Positions 61,816 through 64,000 of a stretch of 64,000 nt of DNA are shown here, one piece after another (within the stretch, counting starts at the first letter, position 1; every line of letters starts with the position of its first letter). Location: positions 19,012,412 to 19,076,411 of the forward strand of contig NW_022145594.1 of assembly GCF_000002235.5 (NCBI RefSeq), written 5' to 3'. This stretch comes from Strongylocentrotus purpuratus (lineage: Eukaryota; Echinodermata; Echinoidea; Camarodonta; Strongylocentrotidae). A program made the position numbers and the translations under genes. Below the pieces are notes generated by a model that was not told where the DNA came from, ran no database searches, and saw nothing but the letters and a program-made list of their open reading frames with translations.

Positions 61816-64000
61816 GATTGTTACGGAATGTTTTGATTGCAAAATATAATTTATATATATAATTATTTGTTTACCACTTGTGAGATAAACCACCCTTTTC
61901 ATTACTAGTGTTGTTTATATTATGGGTCCACAATACAGGTTAAACAGTGTGATTAATATTTGCATTAATGATTCCTTTCATGGCTTTTATTAACCTTTAT
62001 TAAGCATCATGAGCCCTCATTCTTCTATATTGCAACAAAGAAATTAGACAGCGAATGTCTACATCACCAAGCGACACACAGTGTAGGATTATAGCGTTAC
62101 CTAGCTAAAAATGAAACACATGCCAAAATATGGTTACACGTATTAAATCTACATTTCCATTGAAATGGAATTAGGAAATTGGTTCTTTTTCCCCAACACA
62201 TGACGAATTTGTTATAACCAGTTACGCGCACACACTCACGCACATATACACACGCACACTGGGCAAAAACCCATAAAATGGGATGGGCTCGCATTGTTCG
62301 TACTGATTAATGTACCTTAAAGGGATGCTTTATTACTCCTGTTCTCTATTTGCCATGCGGAAAAGAAAGAAGAAAATAATAACATTTGAAGGTGCTTGGT
62401 GTCCTTCTGCTCCATTTGAACCTTTATTTATTTCAATGTATATTAAAAGTCTTGTTTTCAGTGATTTAGGGGAAGGGCAATGTCAAATTTAATTTTGAAG
62501 ACCTAATTTTGGGAGGAGGCATTTAATAGTGTCGTTCACCCCCCCCCCACCCGTCACGCACGTACACACACATAAACACACACACACACACGCACACACG
62601 CACACGCGAACACAAACACAAGCACATACATACACAAACCTACAGGCCCACCCCACAAACGTAAATATATATTCTTGTGAAAGCGCGTTCGTTTTTGACG
62701 TTATATCAAACTAACCTTGTACATGTATTATCCTGATGATTGGAAATATGAAAATGAGACTTAAAGGCATGATCATGCTTTATGCATTCTACAGACTACG
62801 TCCTTTAACCTTTAAGATGCGAAGGCTTCTCATCAATACATTAAAAGGACAGGCTCCTTTGTATAATAATAGCGTTTTCTTTTATAAACATCTAACGAGT
62901 ATGATAGAACCTTCACTTTATTTTAATAACTTGCACTTTTATTTCCTTCATGCCAGTTTTAATCACTTTCTTTCCGTAGAGCCTGTTTCCATATGTATGA
63001 GTAATCAACGAACTGATAATAGGAAATTCAATATTAAAGGGAGGTGATAGATAAGCTGATTATGAGTGGAGATATACCCCCTCCCCTTTAAGTTTATTCT
63101 GCCCTTTTCCGCCGCCCTTTAAAATGTGATGTAGGTACCTTCATCTCCCCAATATACTCCCTAGTAAGGGAAAAGTGAGAGTCGCCTTGTCTAAGGTCTG
63201 GCTATTGTTCTTCTTTGTGTTTGCATGATTTTGGAGGGTGGGGGAATATTGGGATACTTTTTCCGAACCCCCCTCCCCCTCCTCACTTTCAAAATTGTCT
63301 AGCGATGCCAGAAAACGAATTTAAACAAAAATCAGCTTTACGATGAGCTAGTTATGTGTCACGAGTTCACGACCTTCAAAATCATCACACCTTCAAATTA
63401 CGATTCATTCATTCTTATTTAATTCCAAGCAGAAAATACAAAAGTCATCAAAACTGGAATAACTCGCGCAATTTCAATCGAATCTCCATCTGACAAATAC
63501 AATGGTAACATTTGCATTTGAAAGACAGTACCATTGTTGTCAGCAATTCAGGAAAAAGGTTTAATCATCTAGGTTCAATTGGATATATATCATGCTTGAC
63601 GAATAGTCATAATAAAAGCTTCCAAACGAAATAAAAACCTCAGAAAATGTGGAAATCCACACAATCTTGATTTGACCGTTGGCTGATACGGCTATACAGT
63701 AGAGCACGAACGATAAGACGCCATACAGGTAAGCCTTTTTGTCACCTTATTATTTTGTAATAATGAATTTAAACCCGGATTATTTGTAGAGCTGTGCTTA
63801 TTTATTTAAATATGGGAAATATTCGGAAATATAATGATCGGTCTTGTATAGAACTGACATTGACGATTTATTTAACAGTTCATTTCTTGCATTCACCCTT
63901 TAACTTTGGGTATCGTCCAACTTCTGAGACAAAGATTAAAGAGAGGAAGAGGGAATTTGCTTCAAATTTGATGACATTTTTTCACATACCAATTACTATT
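61816..64000. other. Gene-free stretch at window end
   Basis: A (CA)n tract at about 62560-62640 and a 103-codon frame at 62736-63047 with no signal peptide or domain. A possible donor (CATACAG|GTAAGCC at 63728/63729) could end a 5' UTR exon of a gene lying beyond the window, but there is no coding evidence here. Confidence 0.45.

Noticed and set aside
62736..63047. 103-residue frame near the window end
   Set aside because: No similarity recognised, no signal peptide, AT-driven composition, and no promoter or splice evidence.
1..64000. tRNA or rRNA genes
   Set aside because: No cloverleaf with GGTTCGANTCC-type box B in a proper context and no rRNA core sequence was seen by eye. A covariance-model scan would be decisive.

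Overview
The window is AT-rich animal (metazoan) DNA, most likely from a sea urchin or another echinoderm. It has spliced genes with GT-AG introns, TATA boxes and AATAAA signals. It also has abundant (CT)n/(GA)n microsatellites and a near-complete foldback transposon whose arms are tandem 15-bp repeats, the architecture described for sea urchin TU elements. The organism is an inference from that element and the repeat style; no housekeeping gene is present to confirm it.

The only protein genes I can support are five paralogous plus-strand genes: 21.9-25.6 kb, 31.8-34.7 kb, 38.6-41.7 kb, 51.4-54.8 kb and 57.7-61.4 kb. They share one plan. A TATA-box promoter drives a short non-coding first exon. 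A second exon encodes a signal peptide, a mostly acidic propeptide, a KR or RR cleavage site and a Gly-rich basic linker. After a phase-1 intron, another exon encodes a small cysteine domain. Splicing always recreates an Arg codon immediately before the first Cys. All five domains share the spacing C-x8-C-x-C-x14-C, with Asp after the third Cys and Tyr three residues before the fourth. Predicted mature peptides are 39-50 residues and net positive. I do not recognise the family. The best inference is secreted host-defence-type (antimicrobial-like) peptides, with signalling peptides as an alternative.

Layout: 1-21.9 kb has no recognisable gene and holds MITEs with TTAA target duplications, foldback elements, tandem duplications and microsatellites. 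From 21.9 to 41.7 kb there are three divergent single-copy family members about 8-9 kb apart, with a hAT-like foldback element between the second and third. From 45.8 to 61.8 kb there is a tandem segmental duplication with a core of about 5.7 kb, each unit carrying one nearly identical gene. Unit A later received a TU element, which itself contains a nested poly(A) retro-insertion. Unit B later received a 5'-truncated LINE and a TTAA MITE. Because each unit preserves the empty site of the other unit's insertions, target duplications and element ends can be read directly. The last 2 kb has no supported gene, only a possible 5' exon near the edge.

Most long open frames in the window are microsatellite or minisatellite translations and are not genes.
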